In this document: positions 47,851 through 58,100 of the stretch, piece after piece | Layout of the letters: every line of letters begins with the position of its first letter | Numbering within the stretch: position 1 is the first letter of the stretch | Assembly: GCF_003253485.1 (NCBI RefSeq) | Contig: NZ_QKTX01000005.1 | Coordinates: forward strand, 186,001 to 250,000 | DNA: 64,000 bases | Direction: 5' to 3' | Source of the DNA: Algoriphagus aquaeductus | GTDB lineage: Bacteria; Bacteroidota; Bacteroidia; Cytophagales; Cyclobacteriaceae | Notes under the pieces: generated by a model | Told to the model about the DNA's origin: nothing | The model's database searches: none | Seen by the model: only the letters and a program-made list of their open reading frames with translations | Translations under genes and position numbers: made by a program

Positions 47851-48702
47851 TCAAGAATTAAAGACAAACCTTGCAAGCTTCAATGATTCAGCGAGTTCTG
47901 ATTTATCCAAATTCAGCTCAAATCCTTGACTTTCCAAAGTCTCAATCATCACTTCTGTGGCCATATTTCCCACCAGTTCGTCCTTGGCCATCGGGCATCC
48001 TCCAAAGCCATAGAGCGCTCCATCAAATCGACGGCACCCTCCTTGCAAGGCAGCCAATACTTTTTCCCCAATCGATTCGGGCCTGCTGTGCAAATGTGCA
48101 CCAAACCGGATCTGCGGAAATGCCTGCGTTTGCACCTCAAAAAGCTGGGTGATCAGCCCTGGCGTTGCGACGCCAATGGTATCAGAAAGTGAAATGGTCT
48201 CCATTTGGAGTTGGGCCAATTTCTCCACAAACTCTGCAATCAATTCCGGGGAATAGGGATCTCCATAAGGATTTCCAAACCCCATACTGAGGTACACCAC
48301 CTGCTTTTTTCCTTTGGCTTCACACAGGTTTTGAATCGCTTCTACGGTCTTCAGCGCATCTGCAATACTGGCATTGGTATTTCGCTGCTGAAACGTCTCC
48401 GAAACAGACAGCGGGAAACCCAAAAAGTCGATTTCAGGAAACTGAAGAGCATCTTCAGCTCCTCTAACATTTGCTACTATGGCCAGTAGTTTGGATTTGG
48501 ACTTGTGTAGGTCCAGCATGTCCAACACCTCGGCCGTATCCCGCATTTGCGGAATGGCTTTGGGACTGACAAAACTCCCAAAATCAAGGGTATGAAACCC
48601 AACCTCCAGCAACTGATTGATATATGCGGCCTTGATGGCGGTATCTATAAAATCCGGGATTCCCTGCATAGCATCCCGGGGACATTCGATCAACTGAATC
48701 AT
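47851..48702 (-). CDS. Hydroxymethylglutaryl-CoA lyase
   Basis: A 283-residue enzyme that splits HMG-CoA to acetyl-CoA and acetoacetate in leucine degradation. The ATG at 48702 (MIQLIECPRDAMQGIPDFI) fits the family N-terminus (ECPRD..Q); earlier starts give sequence unlike the family. TIM-barrel motifs are SDTIGVATPGLITQLFE, the metal-binding GAHLHSRPESIGEK, and the catalytic Cys in GALYGFGGCPMAKDELVGN. The family is homologous to HMGL-like aldolases. Confidence 0.92.
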   Translation of the reverse strand: MIQLIECPRDAMQGIPDFIDTAIKAAYINQLLEVGFHTLDFGSFVSPKAIPQMRDTAEVLDMLDLHKSKSKLLAIVANVRGAEDALQFPEIDFLGFPLSVSETFQQRNTNASIADALKTVEAIQNLCEAKGKKQVVYLSMGFGNPYGDPYSPELIAEFVEKLAQLQMETISLSDTIGVATPGLITQLFEVQTQAFPQIRFGAHLHSRPESIGEKVLAALQGGCRRFDGALYGFGGCPMAKDELVGNMATEVMIETLESQGFELNLDKSELAESLKLARFVFNS

Positions 48703-48802
48703 GCCCGAAGATAGGCAGATTCGAGGATAGGAAGGAAAAAATAGGAGGAGTGGTTCAATCCTCTGATGTTTCAAAAACCCCAAAGGTTTGATTAACAAAG
48801 GA

Positions 48803-48833
48803 AACCTTCGAGGTCTTGAAGACCTCAAAGGTT
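48803..48833. repeat. 15-bp palindrome between metF and HMG-CoA lyase genes
   Basis: Arms 48803-48817 and 48819-48833 are complementary at 14 of 15 positions with a 1-base centre (AACCTTCGAGGTCTT / AAGACCTCAAAGGTT). No T-tract follows on the minus strand, so it looks like a mobile palindromic repeat and not a typical terminator. It begins only two bases past the metF stop codon. Confidence 0.6.
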
Positions 48834-48834
48834 A

Positions 48835-49788
48835 TCAAAACACCTCTTTTGCAATTTTGTAAGTAGCATCCGCCTTACTCATTGTATAGAAATGAAGACT
48901 TGGCACATTGGCAGCCACTAATTCCTTGCACTGCCCGATCGCCCAAGCGATTCCCACTTCTTTCACTTCTGCATTGGTTTTGCACTTTTCCAATTCATCG
49001 GTCAAGGCATCCGGAAGATCCAGGAAAAAAGTACGAGGCAACATGGTAATCTGACCCAAAGTAGTGATCGGCTTAATCCCAGGAATAATCGGAACCTCAA
49101 TTCCTGCCTCTCTAACTTTTCTCACATACTCGAAATATTTCTGGTTGTCAAAAAACATCTGAGTCACGATGTACTCGGCACCCCGGTCCACTTTTTCTTT
49201 CAGATACTTGAGATCAAACTTCATACTCGGTGCCTCAAAATGCTTCTCCGGATAACCTGCTACGCCGACACAAAAGTCCGTATGAAAGCTGTTTTCCGTC
49301 TCCTCGTGAAGGTATTTCCCCTGATTCATCCGCACAATCTGCTCCACCAATTCGGTGGCAAACTGATGACCTTCTGGTTCAGGAATAAATCTCCCTTCTG
49401 TTTTGGGGGCATCACCCCGTAGGGCCAGCACATTGTCCACCCCGATAAAATTGAGGTCGATCAGGGCATTTTCCGTCTCCTCTTTCGTAAATCCCCCACA
49501 AAGCAAATGCGGGACTGCATCCACATGATACCGGTTCATAATCGCAGCACAGATACCCACCGTTCCCGGACGCTTTTTGGTGCTCACTTTTTCCAAAAGT
49601 CCATTGGGATGCTTTTTGTAAATAAACTCTTCCCGGTGATAGGTCACATCGACAAAAGGCGGCTTGAACTCCATCAAAGGCTCAATTCCTTCTAAAAGTT
49701 CTTTCAAACTTTGACCTTTGAGGGGAGGTAAAATTTCAAATGAAAAAAGCGTGGATTTCGCATTTTTCAGGTGTTCGGTTATCTTCAT
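48835..49788 (-). CDS. metF: Methylenetetrahydrofolate reductase
   Basis: A 317-residue flavoprotein that reduces 5,10-methylene-THF to 5-methyl-THF, the methyl donor for MetH. Visible landmarks: [11 protein letters not shown] at the N-terminus, [39 protein letters not shown] and [13 protein letters not shown]. The start overlaps the metH C-terminal gene by four bases (ATGA), so methyl donor supply and methyl transfer are made from one mRNA. Confidence 0.95.
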   Translation of the reverse strand: MKITEHLKNAKSTLFSFEILPPLKGQSLKELLEGIEPLMEFKPPFVDVTYHREEFIYKKHPNGLLEKVSTKKRPGTVGICAAIMNRYHVDAVPHLLCGGFTKEETENALIDLNFIGVDNVLALRGDAPKTEGRFIPEPEGHQFATELVEQIVRMNQGKYLHEETENSFHTDFCVGVAGYPEKHFEAPSMKFDLKYLKEKVDRGAEYIVTQMFFDNQKYFEYVRKVREAGIEVPIIPGIKPITTLGQITMLPRTFFLDLPDALTDELEKCKTNAEVKEVGIAWAIGQCKELVAANVPSLHFYTMSKADATYKIAKEVF

Positions 49789-52484
49789 ACAGTTTGATTC
49801 GCTAATAGGTTGGAAGGCGTGTAAGCCAGATTGGGTGAAAGCAATCGCTCAGCCTGCTCGATCGAAATTCCCTTTCGCATCGCATAGCTGGCCACTTGGT
49901 CTTCGGCAATTTTGCCTAGACCGAAGTATTTTGACTCGGGGTGTCCAAAGTAAAATCCGGAAACTGAACTCGTCGGATACATTGCAAAGCTGGATGTGAG
50001 CGTGATTCCGACCGTATTTTCCAAATCCAAGATCCGGGCGATGGTTTCTTTTTCAGAATGCTCCGGACAGGCCGGATAGCCCGGTGCTGGTCTGATCCCG
50101 AGATATTCTTCCCGGATCAGAGAATCATTATCCAGACTTTCCGTTGTTGAATAGCCCCAATACTCTTTTCGTACTAATTCATGCACATATTCCGCAGCCG
50201 CTTCAGCCAATCGGTCTGCCAAAGCCTTGAATAAAATATCATTGTAATCGTCTCCTGCTGCTTGAAATTCAGCCAATTTCACCTCCATCCCCAAGCCTGA
50301 AGTCACCGCAAAACACCCCAGGTAATCGGTCTTTTCCGGATGGAGATAGTCCGCTAAGGATCGATTAGGCACTCCTTTTCCTTTTTTTCCTTGTTGACGC
50401 AAAAAGTGGAACTGGCCAATCACATTTTCAGTATTGGGCTCAAAGACCACCGCGTCATCCGCATTTCGCTGAACAGGAAGTAGGGAAAAAACCGCCTTGG
50501 CAGAAAGCCATTTTTCGTCAATAAGCTGATCTAGCATATTCTGTGCATCAGCAAAAAGACGCTTGGCTTCCTCTCCCACGATCGGATCTTCCAGGATTTT
50601 GGGATACTTCCCACTCAGCATCCAAGTACTGAAAAACGGGGTCCAGTCGATGTATTTTCTCAAAACGGAAAGATCCAAATCCTCCAAAACTGTCCTTCCA
50701 AGCACTTTCGGCTTTACAGGCTCATAGGTGCTCCAATCGATTTCAACCGGATTGCCTTTAGCTTCCTCATAAGAAACCATCTGCTTGACCGATTGCTTGG
50801 CTTCATGTTCTTCCCGAAGCTGACGATAGGTCTCCTTGATTTGTCTGTGGTAGGCTTCTTTGGTTTCCTCAGAAATAGCCTCTCCGGCAATAGGAACAGA
50901 TTTACTTGCATCCGTCACGTGAACCACCGTACCTGAATAAACCGGGTCAATCTTCACCGCAGTATGAATCCTAGAGGTGGTCGCTCCACCGATCAGTAAA
51001 GGGATCTTCAATCCCTGTCGTTCCATTTCAGAAGCAACATTGACCATTTCATCCAGTGAAGGCGTAATCAATCCGCTCAAACCGATGATATCCACCTTGT
51101 TTTTGATCGCTTCGTCGATGATTTTTTGAGCATCGACCATCACGCCAAGATCAATGATCTGGTAGCTGTTGCAGGCCAAGACCACGCCGACGATATTTTT
51201 TCCAATGTCATGCACGTCGCCTTTTACCGTGGCGAGCAAGATTTTTTTCAAGGAGGAAGCTTCTTGACCTTCTTCTGGAAGGGGCATAAAGGGCTCCAAA
51301 TACGCCACAGCTTTCTTCATCACCCGGGCGGACTTGACCACCTGAGGAAGAAACATTTTTCCTTCTCCAAAAAGGTCTCCTACAACATTCATCCCATCCA
51401 TCAATGGACCTTCAATCACCTTCAGGGGATTGACCAATTCGAGTCGGGCCGCTTCGGTATCTTCTACAATAAAGTCCAAAATCCCTTTGACCAGCGCATG
51501 CTCAATCCGCTTAGCCACGGGATCTGATCGCCACGCTTCATTGACTATTTCCTTTTTGTCAGCTGCTTTGACGGTCTCTGCAAATTCCAGCAAGCGCTCC
51601 GTTGCATCCGATCTTCGATCAAAAAGCACATCCTCTACCCGCTCCAAAAGGTCCTTTGGAATATCGTCATATACTTCGAGCATGGTAGGATTGACGATGC
51701 CCATATCCATCCCATGGTGGATGGCATGGTAGAGAAAAGCCGCATGCATGGCCTCTCTCACCCGATCATTTCCACGAAAAGAGAAGGACACATTGCTGAC
51801 ACCTCCACTGACTTTGGCACCGGGAAGGTTTTCCTTGATCCACTTGGTCGCCAAAAAGAAGTCCAAGGCATTGCGTCGATGCTCTTCCATCCCGGTTGCT
51901 ACCGGGAAGATATTGGGATCAAAAATGATATCCTGGGGATTGAACTTCACCCGATCTACTAAAACGCGATAGCTGCGCTCGCAAATCTCAATTCTGCGCT
52001 CATAGGTATCGGCTTGGCCTTTTTCATCAAAAGCCATCACCACTACTGCTGCTCCAAATTTCTTGATTGTTTTGGCCTGTTGGATAAATTCCTCTTCCCC
52101 GTTTTTTAAGGAAATCGAATTTACGATGCCTTTTCCCTGAACACATTTCAATCCAGCCAGAATGATGCTCCACTTGGAGCTGTCGATCATGATCGGAATC
52201 CGACTGATTTCAGGTTCGGAAGCGATCAGGTTAAGGAATCGCCTCATCGCAAATTCCCCATCAAGCATGCCTTCATCCATGCAGACATCCAGCACTTGTG
52301 CTCCACCCCTGACTTGATCCAGGGCGATTTCCAGCGCGTCGTCGTATTTTCCACCCAAAATCAACCGGGCAAATTTCTTGGATCCAGTGATATTGGTTCG
52401 TTCTCCGATATTGACAAAGTTGATGTTGGGGGTGAACACCAAAGGTTCCAGCCCCGACAGTTTCATGTAGTTCTGCTTAGGCAT
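49785..52484 (-). CDS. metH: Methionine synthase, cobalamin- and folate-binding part (split MetH)
   Basis: An 899-residue protein holding the MetH modules after the homocysteine domain: pterin (methyl-THF) binding domain about 1-290 ([31 protein letters not shown]), the cap plus cobalamin-binding domain about 330-560 with [19 protein letters not shown] (DxHxxG, the Co-ligating His) and [14 protein letters not shown], then the AdoMet activation domain about 560-899 including GYPACPEH. The homocysteine domain is a separate gene, whose end overlaps this start by eight bases. Together they equal full MetH. Confidence 0.95.
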   Translation of the reverse strand: MPKQNYMKLSGLEPLVFTPNINFVNIGERTNITGSKKFARLILGGKYDDALEIALDQVRGGAQVLDVCMDEGMLDGEFAMRRFLNLIASEPEISRIPIMIDSSKWSIILAGLKCVQGKGIVNSISLKNGEEEFIQQAKTIKKFGAAVVVMAFDEKGQADTYERRIEICERSYRVLVDRVKFNPQDIIFDPNIFPVATGMEEHRRNALDFFLATKWIKENLPGAKVSGGVSNVSFSFRGNDRVREAMHAAFLYHAIHHGMDMGIVNPTMLEVYDDIPKDLLERVEDVLFDRRSDATERLLEFAETVKAADKKEIVNEAWRSDPVAKRIEHALVKGILDFIVEDTEAARLELVNPLKVIEGPLMDGMNVVGDLFGEGKMFLPQVVKSARVMKKAVAYLEPFMPLPEEGQEASSLKKILLATVKGDVHDIGKNIVGVVLACNSYQIIDLGVMVDAQKIIDEAIKNKVDIIGLSGLITPSLDEMVNVASEMERQGLKIPLLIGGATTSRIHTAVKIDPVYSGTVVHVTDASKSVPIAGEAISEETKEAYHRQIKETYRQLREEHEAKQSVKQMVSYEEAKGNPVEIDWSTYEPVKPKVLGRTVLEDLDLSVLRKYIDWTPFFSTWMLSGKYPKILEDPIVGEEAKRLFADAQNMLDQLIDEKWLSAKAVFSLLPVQRNADDAVVFEPNTENVIGQFHFLRQQGKKGKGVPNRSLADYLHPEKTDYLGCFAVTSGLGMEVKLAEFQAAGDDYNDILFKALADRLAEAAAEYVHELVRKEYWGYSTTESLDNDSLIREEYLGIRPAPGYPACPEHSEKETIARILDLENTVGITLTSSFAMYPTSSVSGFYFGHPESKYFGLGKIAEDQVASYAMRKGISIEQAERLLSPNLAYTPSNLLANQTV

Positions 52485-53532
52485 TGTTTTCCTCCTCCTC
52501 TAGTTCTGCTTCAATTTTTCGGGGCTGAAATTCCGCCGTCATTTTGGCCAGGGCACGGATGTGATCCGGTGTGGTACCGCAGCATCCCCCCAAAATATTC
52601 AACATCCCTTCTTTCAAGAAATCCCTCACCTGATCTGCCATTTCATTGGCTCCCTGATCATAAGCTCCAAATTCATTGGGCAAACCGGCATTGGGATAAG
52701 CGGATACATAAAAGGGTGCATTTTGGGACAGCACCTTCAAATAAGGTCTCAATTCCTTGGCTCCCAAAGCACAATTGAGTCCTACAGAAAGCAAGGGGAC
52801 ATGCGAAACCGAAATCAAGAAAGCCTCTGTAGTCTGTCCTGAAAGTGTACGGCCCGATGCATCGGTGATCGTTCCCGAAATCATAATCGGAATTCCTCCC
52901 TCTTTTGGGTCCAAGGGGATTCCTCGCTCTTCATATACTTCCTGCACCGCATAGAGTGCAGCTTTGGCATTGAGTGTGTCAAAAATGGTTTCGATCAAAA
53001 TAATATCCGAACCTCCATCCAATAACCCTCTGACTTGCTCTGCATAGGCTTCGGCAAGTTGATCAAACGTGATGGCCCGATAGCCTGGGTCATTCACATC
53101 CGGAGAAATGGAAGCAGTACGATTGGTTGGGCCGATTGCACCCGCCACAAACCGGGGTTTGGAGGGATCTTTCGCGGTAAATTCATCAGCAACCTCCCGG
53201 GCAAGTTGGGCTGACTCCAAATTGATCCGATACGCCAAATGAGACAAAGCATAATCTTCCTGAGCGATAGTAGTCCCCGAGAAAGTATTCGTCTCGATGA
53301 TATCTGCACCTGCCTCCAGGTATTCCCGATGTATGGCTTTAATGATATCCGGTCTGCTCAGCGAAAGCAGGTCATTGTTTCCTTTGAGCGGTTTGGGGTG
53401 ATGTTGAAGCTCAGGAGTTCTGAAGTCCCCTTCTTCCAACTTATAGCGCTGAATCATGGTGCCCATGGCTCCGTCAAGAATGAGTATGCGCTGTTGAATC
53501 GCTTGGAGTAGGGTTTCCGTTCTGTTTTGCAT
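52477..53532 (-). CDS. metH: Homocysteine S-methyltransferase, N-terminal part of split MetH
   Basis: A 351-residue protein from ATG 53532 ([20 protein letters not shown]). It corresponds to residues about 1-350 of canonical MetH, the homocysteine-binding barrel. Zinc ligands are the Cys in [10 protein letters not shown] and the pair in [12 protein letters not shown]. The partner with folate, cobalamin and activation domains follows with an eight-base overlap. Splitting MetH after this domain is recurrent in the Bacteroidota. A SAM-I riboswitch lies 70 bases upstream. Confidence 0.93.
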   Translation of the reverse strand: MQNRTETLLQAIQQRILILDGAMGTMIQRYKLEEGDFRTPELQHHPKPLKGNNDLLSLSRPDIIKAIHREYLEAGADIIETNTFSGTTIAQEDYALSHLAYRINLESAQLAREVADEFTAKDPSKPRFVAGAIGPTNRTASISPDVNDPGYRAITFDQLAEAYAEQVRGLLDGGSDIILIETIFDTLNAKAALYAVQEVYEERGIPLDPKEGGIPIMISGTITDASGRTLSGQTTEAFLISVSHVPLLSVGLNCALGAKELRPYLKVLSQNAPFYVSAYPNAGLPNEFGAYDQGANEMADQVRDFLKEGMLNILGGCCGTTPDHIRALAKMTAEFQPRKIEAELEEEENNA

Positions 53533-53602
53533 CTTTTTATAATTCAATTCAAAAAGCCAATCGAGCAAAACACGGAGAAAAGTACTTGAGGTAATCTCTT
53601 CC

Positions 53603-53700
53603 GCTCATCTTTTTCCGGCATTTCCGGAACGGGAGTTAGCACCTTGTGATCAGGTTGCTAAGACGTCGCAGGGCCCTTCCCTCGGTCTTTCTCGATAAGC
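53603..53700 (-). ncRNA. SAM-I (S-box) riboswitch
   Basis: Read on the minus strand, the element starts with GCTTATC (53700-53694), then GAGAAAGACCGAGGGA, GGGCCCTGCGACGTCTTAGC, AACCTGATCACAAGGTGCTA and a closing GATGAGC (53609-53603) that pairs with the 5' GCTTATC (one G-T pair). The strings GAGGGA.GGGCCC, GCAACCT, AAGGTGCTAA.TCC and AAAGATGAG are the conserved core of SAM-I. It precedes the split metH operon by 70 bases, where SAM binding should reduce methionine synthesis. The expression platform is not obvious; no T-tract hairpin was found, so translational control is possible. Confidence 0.9.
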
Positions 53701-53797
53701 AGTTCAAATGTAAGATCAAATTTTCAATAAATCACCTTTCCCATTATGGAGGTGAAGATCAATTGGTCGTTTTTTTTGACTTTCTTGAAAAATACAA

Positions 53798-55114
53798 TTA
53801 AGGCCTTACTCCTACTCCGAACATCAGAAATGGTCCGGACATGTATTCACTCATCGAAATTTCCCCTAAAGAATAGGAAGGAAAGGCTAGCTCATAGCCG
53901 GCAGAGGCAGAAAACACCAAATCAAAAAACTTTCTTTTTGTCATAGGCAATCCGTATTCTACCAAGGCCTCAGGTTTGAACATGACTCCCGAACTTCTCA
54001 AATACCCGTCAAAATACCTTTCCTCAAATAACTCGGGGAAATCAGGCTTATTTTTGGAAGAAAGGGTATATCGAAGGTTTCCGAATCCAACACCACCCAT
54101 GGCTCCCAAAGCGAAATTTTTATATTGAAAAAACTTATGCCCCACGTTCCCATAGACCCGCACACTGTTTAGGCTATGATCTTGGGAATTGCTTGCACGC
54201 CCTTTCATTGCCAAGTTGAATACATCCACACCATACAGCAAGCCATCCGTTTCACCAAGAATTCTAACTCCCCAATTGGAAGGTTTACCTTCCAGTGGCT
54301 GATACCCGTAATCTTCCAGAACAGAATTGAATTTCTCGGGACTTTTGAAATGTACTCCCCGAATCAGGGAAATTCCGATTGTCGCATCTTTATAGAAAAA
54401 ATTCCTGTCAGGAAGCGAAATTCCTGCCCCAACTCTGAAAAAAGCGCCTGCCTGGGCATTGTCAAAAGCAATACCGTTCAGAGACCAACTTCCCTCAAAC
54501 GGGCTGAAAGAATAGCCGACTTTGGCTAAAATTTCCAGGGATTCTTTCCGTCCGGGCAAATCAAAGTCATAGCTCGCCTGAAAACCTATTTCAGTCAAAA
54601 AATCACCAAATCGACTCGTGCCTTTATGAATATCGTTTTTCCTGAGAATAAAACCTTCTTTGGGATCCAAGAGAAACAACTCGAGATTTTTCTCCTGATT
54701 TTGAGGAAGCATCTGAAAATTCAAATAACCCATTCCCAAAGACATGTAATGAATCAATTGAAATTTGCCTTCTTCGGTGAGGGAATAACCCACATTGATC
54801 AATGCTCTGGAGGTCCGGTATTTGATTTGGAAATCGTCAAAATCACTGGTTTTACTTTGATGCTGTGAAAGTTCAAATCCGATTAAAAAATCATTGATTC
54901 GGGACTGATATCCCAACCCATACGAACGATACCTATTTCGGATAGGGGAAAGTCCTCTTTCTTCAAGCAAGGAATTGAATTGGCGGATATTAGCACCAGA
55001 AGTACCGGTAAACCCATAAAATGATGATCTTTTCTCAATGAGTCCTTGGGCACCAACCACAACGGTGATCAAAGTCAGGCAAAAAATGAAGAGAATTCTT
55101 TTGAAGTGAATCAT
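53798..55114 (-). CDS. Exported outer-membrane protein with internal duplication
   Basis: A 438-residue exported protein; signal peptide MIHFKRILFIFCLTLITVVV with cleavage after VVGA. The mature chain is made of many amphipathic beta-strands and ends FLMFGVGVRP, like an outer-membrane barrel. It is internally duplicated. An early block with FNSLLEERGLSPIRNRYRSY, then NDFLIGFELS, ALINVGYSL and SLGMGYLNFQM matches a later block with FNSVLEDYGYQPLEGKPSNW, then GLLYGVDVFN, VYGNVGHKF and GAMGGVGFGNLRYT. No family name is recognised, and it is transcribed alone. Confidence 0.75.
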   Translation of the reverse strand: MIHFKRILFIFCLTLITVVVGAQGLIEKRSSFYGFTGTSGANIRQFNSLLEERGLSPIRNRYRSYGLGYQSRINDFLIGFELSQHQSKTSDFDDFQIKYRTSRALINVGYSLTEEGKFQLIHYMSLGMGYLNFQMLPQNQEKNLELFLLDPKEGFILRKNDIHKGTSRFGDFLTEIGFQASYDFDLPGRKESLEILAKVGYSFSPFEGSWSLNGIAFDNAQAGAFFRVGAGISLPDRNFFYKDATIGISLIRGVHFKSPEKFNSVLEDYGYQPLEGKPSNWGVRILGETDGLLYGVDVFNLAMKGRASNSQDHSLNSVRVYGNVGHKFFQYKNFALGAMGGVGFGNLRYTLSSKNKPDFPELFEERYFDGYLRSSGVMFKPEALVEYGLPMTKRKFFDLVFSASAGYELAFPSYSLGEISMSEYMSGPFLMFGVGVRP

Positions 55115-55170
55115 GGGTTAAATTTTGGACTGAATACCAGCTTGGCAGCATCCCCTCGGCAAAATTAGTG

Positions 55171-58100
55171 CTAAACCACAATTTCATCAGGATCTTTTGG
55201 ATTCAGAACCTTAATAATTTTTTCATACAGCACTTCGGGAGAAAAAGGCTTAGGAATAAAATCATCGATGCCAGAAAGAATCAAATCCTCCTTTACCTCT
55301 TGATAAGAGGCCGCGGTCAACGCAAGTATGGGAACTTGAGCTTTTTCCCTGTCCAAATTTGCCCTGATTTTCACAGCTACTTCAAACCCATCCAATTCCG
55401 GCATCTGAAGATCCAACAAGACCAAGTCAAAGGATTCATGCTCAAACATTTCCAGTGCCTCTTTCCCATCTCCTGCAATCACCAATTTGCCTGCGTTCCA
55501 TTTGGTCAAAAACTTCCGAATCAAAATCTGATTGACCACATTATCCTCAGCCACCAAGATCGAGGCCTTTTCCAGGGACTTTGAGACAGTTTGGGCAGCC
55601 CGTTCTGCTTCAAGGGCTTTTTGATCAATGAATTCAAAAGGAAGAGTAAACTCAAACACACTCCCTCCTGATTTCCGGTTGTAAAGCTCAATCTCCCCAC
55701 CGTATAATTCCACCAGGCGCTTGACTATAGCCAAGCCTAATCCCGTCCCTCCGTATTTTCTACTGGTGGACGATGATGCCTGGGTAAATGCCTCAAAAAT
55801 GGTCTTCTTCTTTGAATCAGGGATTCCTATCCCTGAATCTTCAAAGAGAAATCGAATATCGGTGATGCCGTTTCGGGTATATTCTCGGGATAGGGAAATT
55901 CGCACAAAGCCCTTGTCTGTAAATTTCACCGCATTGGACACCAGATTGTTGACTACCTGTCCCAAACGGAGCGAATCTCCAATCAGCGTTTCAGGAATTG
56001 CCTCGTCTATTTCGCAACTTAGCCTTAGATTCTTTTCATTGGCTTGGAAACTATGGGAATGGACGATACGATGCACCACATTTCGGATATCAAAAGGCGC
56101 CTTTTCCAATTCTACTTTTCCCGAATCAATCTTATTGTAATCCAAGATATCGTTGATCAGCGCCATCAGGTTTTCAGCTGAAAACTGAAGTGTTTTCAGG
56201 TTTTCCAACTGATCAGGCCGTGGATTTTCTTCCATGAGAAAATGGGCAAGACCAATCACTGCATTCATGGGCGTCCGGATCTCATGGCTCATTACGGACA
56301 AAAACTGAGACTTAACCAAAGAGGCCTGTTCTGCTTTTTCCTTCGCAATTCTCAGTTCGGTTTCAGCCTCCTTCAATTTGGAAATATCCCTGGCCACTCC
56401 GGTGTAATACCGATGAATTCCCTGTTTATCCTGAATCATTTTCCTATTGGAACTGAACACTTTAAAGGTCCCGTCCTTGTGCCGGAGCCTAAACTCCAAA
56501 AACTGGGTGGTAGACAAAATATCCTTTTTCTCTCCCATCATGATTCGGAATTGATCCAAATCGTCCGGATTCAAAAACTCAAAAATGCTTCTACCGATCA
56601 CTTCCTCGGAGTCATAACCTAAAAACTGCTTGACATTGGGCGACACATAATGAAGCAGGAAGGTTTCGGTCAGGGAGAAAATGATCTCCGTGGATTCCTC
56701 GACCAAGCGTCTGTACTTTTCCTCCGAATTGATCAAATCCTGTTTTGCCTGGTATTCTTCCTGAATATCTCTCACAATACTCAGTGCATACTCCACCTGA
56801 TCATTTTCAATAATGGGCCTGATGATCCGGTGATATTGGCGACCATTGATCGAAAACTCGGTTTCGACAATTTCTCTGTCCTGATACACCCGATCCAAGA
56901 TGGCATTGACCTCCTCATACGTTGTCAACTGAAAATCCCGAAGGTGCTTCCCTTCAAAATCTTCTCTTTTGAGGCCCCAAATATCAAAATTGGTTCCTTC
57001 GGCCAAAATGTATCTCCTCTGAGAATCCAGGAGAAAAATATTGGTTCGGGGAATATTGGAAGCCAACACCCGGTATTGCTTATCCCTTTCTTTTTGAATG
57101 TTTTCCAGTCTTTTTCGATCAGAAATATCCTGAAAAAGGCCCTCATGGAGGATGACCTGCCCCTCCTCATTTTCCACGTCGGAGGTTTTATCCTCCACCC
57201 AAACATAGGAACCATCCGTTTTACGGATGCGGTATTCTCCGGAAAAAGACCGAATCCCCCCGGATCCGGTATTCTTTTTCGCCAAATCCAATATCACTTC
57301 CTTGTCCTCAGGATGGAGCAACTCCAAAAATGGAGTTTCATTTTGCATGAGCGTGGAGGCATCATATCCAAACCTGTTGATATTTTCGGATATGTATTTG
57401 ATTCGATATTGATCACTGGGATTCACACTAAAGAGGATAACCGGGCTATTCTCAACGATCAGCTTGGCTCTTCTGGAGACCAACTCAGAATGATATTTCT
57501 CCGCCAAACTGTGGAGTATCAGAGAATATCCGATTTTCTCCTCCCCCTCTGCCAGAATAGGTTGCAGGGTCACCTCAAATGGCGAGGATTGGGTATGCCT
57601 CGTATGGATAAACCGCTCGGACTTCCAAATCTGCCCCACAGCCAGTTTCTCAGCGATTTCCTTTAGATTTTCATTTTCACTCCATCGGATCGAGACCAAC
57701 CCCTCCAAATAACCTTTGAAATTCCTCGCTGTCTGTGGGCAACAAAGCTGAATAGCTGATTCATTGAGATATATTACCTCCAGTGCCAAATTGGTCACTA
57801 AGATCGGATCACTCACCTGCGCCAGGATCTGAGACTGTAATCTCAAATACCCATCGGTCGCCCTCTTGTGGGTGATATCGGCACAAAACCCATAAATCTC
57901 CAGACCTTGACTTAAAAAGTCCTTTCTTCCCTCAATCTCGTAACTGATATAGCGAACCCCTTTCTCCTCATCTGTAATGGTAAATTCCCCGGATGTTCGA
58001 CTTAGATGGAGCGAAGCTTCCTTGAGATTTTTGATGAATTCGGCCCGATGTTCTTTGTCAATTTTATAAATCAACGAAGCAAAATCGGCTACAATCGGCT

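Noticed and set aside
48803-48833. Palindrome as terminator of metF
   Set aside because: Strong stem but no T-tract on the minus strand, so called a palindromic repeat only.
56650-57666. 338-codon plus-strand frame opposite the hybrid kinase
   Set aside because: Antisense to conserved PAS-domain coding sequence; composition is that of a shadow frame.
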